Below, in pieces: positions 62,252-64,000 of a stretch of 64,000 bases of DNA. The stretch is from assembly GCA_005938025.2 (NCBI GenBank), contig VCCI02000003.1, forward strand, positions 457,476 to 521,475, given 5' to 3'. The notes under the pieces were generated by a model. It was not told where the DNA came from and did no database searches. It worked only from the letters and a program-made list of their open reading frames with translations. This DNA comes from Inquilinus sp. KBS0705. Lineage in GTDB: Bacteria > Bacteroidota > Bacteroidia > Sphingobacteriales > Sphingobacteriaceae. The position numbers and the translations under genes were made by a program. Each line of letters starts with the position of its first letter. The stretch's first letter is position 1.

Positions 62252-63184
62252 TTAATATGGTATTTTCTGATTATCTCTGTCTTTAATTGATGGTGGCTGG
62301 GCGGTGTTGGTCGTATCCTTGGCGGCAATTTTTTTAGCCAGTTTAGGGTTAACTGTTGCTTCGGCCAAAACCTTTTTTGTTTGTATTATGCCACGCTGGC
62401 TATCCTTTTTATAATCGGCAGCATCTCTTAAATATTTGCTTGCCGGGTATTTTTCGGTAAACTGGTCGGCATAGGTCATCGCTTGTGTATAACGCTCTTC
62501 CTGTTTTTCTTCACGGCTTATCCTTGCGTACTCGTATTGTGCGCGTATAGTTAAAAACTCAATCTCTTCGGCATACTTTGTATCAGGGTAATCGCGCAGC
62601 ATGTTGCCAAAGGCAATAACCGCCGCCTGGTAATCGCCTATAGTTAAATATAATTTAGCGTTGGCGTAAGCCTTATTCTCCAGTTTATCGCGCAGGTTTT
62701 GTATCAGTTTACCTGCTTCGGTAACCCGGTCGCTTTTTGGGTAAAGGTTAATAAACAGCTGTAACGATTCAATAGCCTTTAATGTATTCTCCTGATCGAG
62801 CGAATAAATTGGCGAATCGAGGTAGAAACAGTAAGCAGCAATAAACCGGCACTCCTCGGCCCGTGGGCTTGCAGGGTAGGTATCGGCAAAGGTTTTAAAG
62901 TGGTAACGGGCCGATGTATAATCCTTAAGCTTATAGTTGGTATAAGCGTAGTAATAGTACAGGTCTTCGTAGCCGGCACGTCCGCGGTAGCGGGTTACCA
63001 AGTCTTCAAACAAGCCAAGTGCCTTGTTGTAATCCTTTTTGTTATAAAACTTTAAAGCCTCCTGGTATTTCTTAGCGTTATCGTTACTCGCTTTTAACTT
63101 TTCGTACTTGCTTTTACAACTGCCAAGCGCAATAATTAATAGGAGCATTACGCTTGAAATTATGATGAGTTGTTTTTTAAACAT
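62252..63184 (-). CDS. bamD: Outer membrane assembly lipoprotein BamD
   Basis: A 310-residue protein with signal and lipobox LGSCKSK (Cys 23) and TPR-like helical repeats (FYNKKDYNKALGLFEDLVTRY, NYKLKDYTSARYHFKTFADTYP, VTEAGKLIQNLRDKLENKAYA). BamD is the essential partner of BamA in barrel insertion. The C-terminal ~40 residues are unstructured. First gene of the rpoZ unit, starting almost at its transcription start. Confidence 0.93.
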   Translation of the reverse strand: MFKKQLIIISSVMLLLIIALGSCKSKYEKLKASNDNAKKYQEALKFYNKKDYNKALGLFEDLVTRYRGRAGYEDLYYYYAYTNYKLKDYTSARYHFKTFADTYPASPRAEECRFIAAYCFYLDSPIYSLDQENTLKAIESLQLFINLYPKSDRVTEAGKLIQNLRDKLENKAYANAKLYLTIGDYQAAVIAFGNMLRDYPDTKYAEEIEFLTIRAQYEYARISREEKQEERYTQAMTYADQFTEKYPASKYLRDAADYKKDSQRGIIQTKKVLAEATVNPKLAKKIAAKDTTNTAQPPSIKDRDNQKIPY

Positions 63185-63188
63185 TTTG

Positions 63189-63220
63189 CAAAGATAGGTG
63201 AATATTATAAATCAGTCAAT
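63189..63220 (-). promoter_or_regulatory. bamD promoter
   Basis: Minus-strand ATTG (63220-63217), 20-base spacer, TATCTTTG (63196-63189). The -7 box ends 4 bases before the ATG. Confidence 0.6.
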
Positions 63221-63339
63221 TATTTATTTGGGCGAATATATAACGCCGTTTTTGCACCTTATATATATAGGCGGCGCATTTAACATCTTTTAACGTTATG
63301 GGCTGGTATATGGTGTATTTAGGCATAATTTAATTGATG

Positions 63340-63402
63340 TATATAGTATGTATATAATAGCACTTAATTAATGATGGCACAACTCACTGTATATACTATA
63401 TA
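63340..63402. repeat. AT-only inverted repeat upstream of the rrn promoters
   Basis: TATATAGTATGTA (63340-63352) is inverted as TATATACTATATA (63390-63402), separated by about 37 bases and followed by more TATAATATAATAG. It may be an easily melted or bent upstream element. Confidence 0.6.
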
Positions 63403-63585
63403 TAATATAATAGAAGTAGGTGTGTTGTATCTATTACAGCATTGCTAATTAATTATCCCAGGCTTTGCTTGTTTAATAAACGCCGGTAATAAGACAAGGA
63501 GGAGATAGCGTGTAAATATTTTGAAATTTTTCATCCTCATTTGCAGCGTGTTAAAAGTACACTAACACTTATTTGCTACAAAGGG

Positions 63586-63616
63586 TTTGCATAATTAAAA
63601 ACCTTGCTTACCTTTG
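63586..63616 (+). promoter_or_regulatory. rRNA promoter P1
   Basis: -33 TTTG (63586-63589), 19-base spacer, -7 TACCTTTG (63609-63616), then CAGCCCGC. Confidence 0.8.
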
Positions 63617-63682
63617 CAGCCCGCAAACGAAATAGCGGGACGTTCTGTGAAACATTGCAACACAAATTATTTAAAAATAAAG

Positions 63683-63714
63683 CTTGCAAAAATGAAGAAA
63701 GGTTAATACCTTTG
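63683..63714 (+). promoter_or_regulatory. rRNA promoter P2
   Basis: -33 CTTG (63683-63686), 20-base spacer, -7 TACCTTTG (63707-63714), then CAGCCCGC as in P1. Confidence 0.8.
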
Positions 63715-63785
63715 CAGCCCGCAAATGAGGAAACAAATTAGCGGACGTTCATTAAAAAGCAAGCTGAAAAAATAAAAAAATAAAG

Positions 63786-63816
63786 TTTGCAGAAATCAAA
63801 AAGGTTCATACCTTTG
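63786..63816 (+). promoter_or_regulatory. rRNA promoter P3
   Basis: -33 TTTG (63786-63789), 19-base spacer, -7 TACCTTTG (63809-63816), then CAGTCCC. The leader follows to the window end. Confidence 0.8.
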
Positions 63817-64000
63817 CAGTCCCAAAACAAACGGGCAAAATATCAAAAGCGATTTTTGATATAAACACTTGAAAAGTTAGCATCGTAGAAGATGAAAACA
63901 TATACCGAACCGCGAGGCGAGGAACAAAGTTCTTAAAAGAGATAGAGAATAAATTATGCAGCGTAACGGTAAGTTAGAGATAGCGAGCTGGAGAAGTTGT

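Larger units (their letters stand above)
63185..64000. other. Region upstream of an rRNA operon
   Basis: 816 bases without a gene: bamD promoter on the left, an AT-rich inverted repeat (63340-63402), three tandem promoters (63586-63816) and a leader to the window end. The 16S gene itself is not reached, so its presence is inferred from the promoter array. Confidence 0.65.

Noticed and set aside
63900..64000. Start of 16S rRNA inside the window
   Set aside because: The sequence is leader-like and no 16S 5' end was recognised, so the gene is inferred only beyond the edge.

Overview
The window looks like chromosome of a Bacteroidota member of the Sphingobacteriaceae type (Mucilaginibacter/Pedobacter-like; genus is inference). 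The support is direct: start regions lack Shine-Dalgarno sequences, many promoters carry the Bacteroidota -7 box TAnnTTTG, and the gene set includes BT_3928-type DoxX/thioredoxin protein, DUF4835, Bacteroidota-type omega subunit, SDR-type threonine dehydrogenase, BamD and CruF-type carotenoid genes. Coding density is high and almost every gene is intact. No tRNA, CRISPR array, prophage or complete insertion sequence was seen; the only transposase-like gene is a REP-associated one.

Layout. 1-3.2 kb: truncated metallo-beta-lactamase-fold hydrolase, then a BlaI/M56 regulator-protease pair behind an obvious palindromic operator. 3.3-9.5 kb: recN, fabI, a CrtI/CrtD-type carotenoid desaturase, an M20 dipeptidase, YbjQ. 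9.5-14.2 kb: alpha/beta hydrolase, then a + strand run DUF2520, ferredoxin, IscX, KdsC, Maf, facing ferrochelatase. 14.3-20.2 kb: a - strand carotenoid block (alpha/beta hydrolase, two PlsC acyltransferases, family 2 glycosyltransferase, CruF, IspH, WG-repeat lipoprotein, CrtW). With the desaturase at 6 kb this could make an acylated glycosyl keto-carotenoid. 20.5-27 kb: waaA diverging from a UDP-sugar operon (ugd, uxs, galE, rfbB, cpsB-like phosphatase). 27.3-34.6 kb: MacB permease, TlpA-like protein, A-type Fe-S carrier, a B12-domain-less methylmalonyl-CoA mutase subunit, dnaA, and a RAYT gene framed by REP palindromes. 34.7-45.6 kb: NTF2-like protein, DUF4349 lipoprotein, M13 protease, EttA, ClpC, a lipoprotein, DJ-1/PfpI, Asd. 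45.7-54.5 kb: threonine dehydrogenase, YebC, small conserved proteins, a PyrR-like phosphoribosyltransferase, a toxin-antitoxin pair, AroK/BT_3928/DUF1599, FolP, two paralogous lipoproteins. 54.9-63.2 kb: GH3, LptB, RecJ, TetR, then bamD-rpoZ-coaBC-DUF4835. 63.6-64 kb: three tandem promoters and leader of what should be an rRNA operon just beyond the right edge.

The non-coding DNA is unusually informative: at least three MITE-like or palindromic repeat elements, REP copies around the RAYT gene, a candidate transcribed element present in two clear and one weak copy, several spacers built from short reiterated words in both orientations, and three genes whose predicted promoters leave almost no 5' leader.

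Limits: all family calls come from reading motifs by eye. No database search, folding or alignment program was run. Promoters, terminators and small-RNA candidates are pattern-based predictions.
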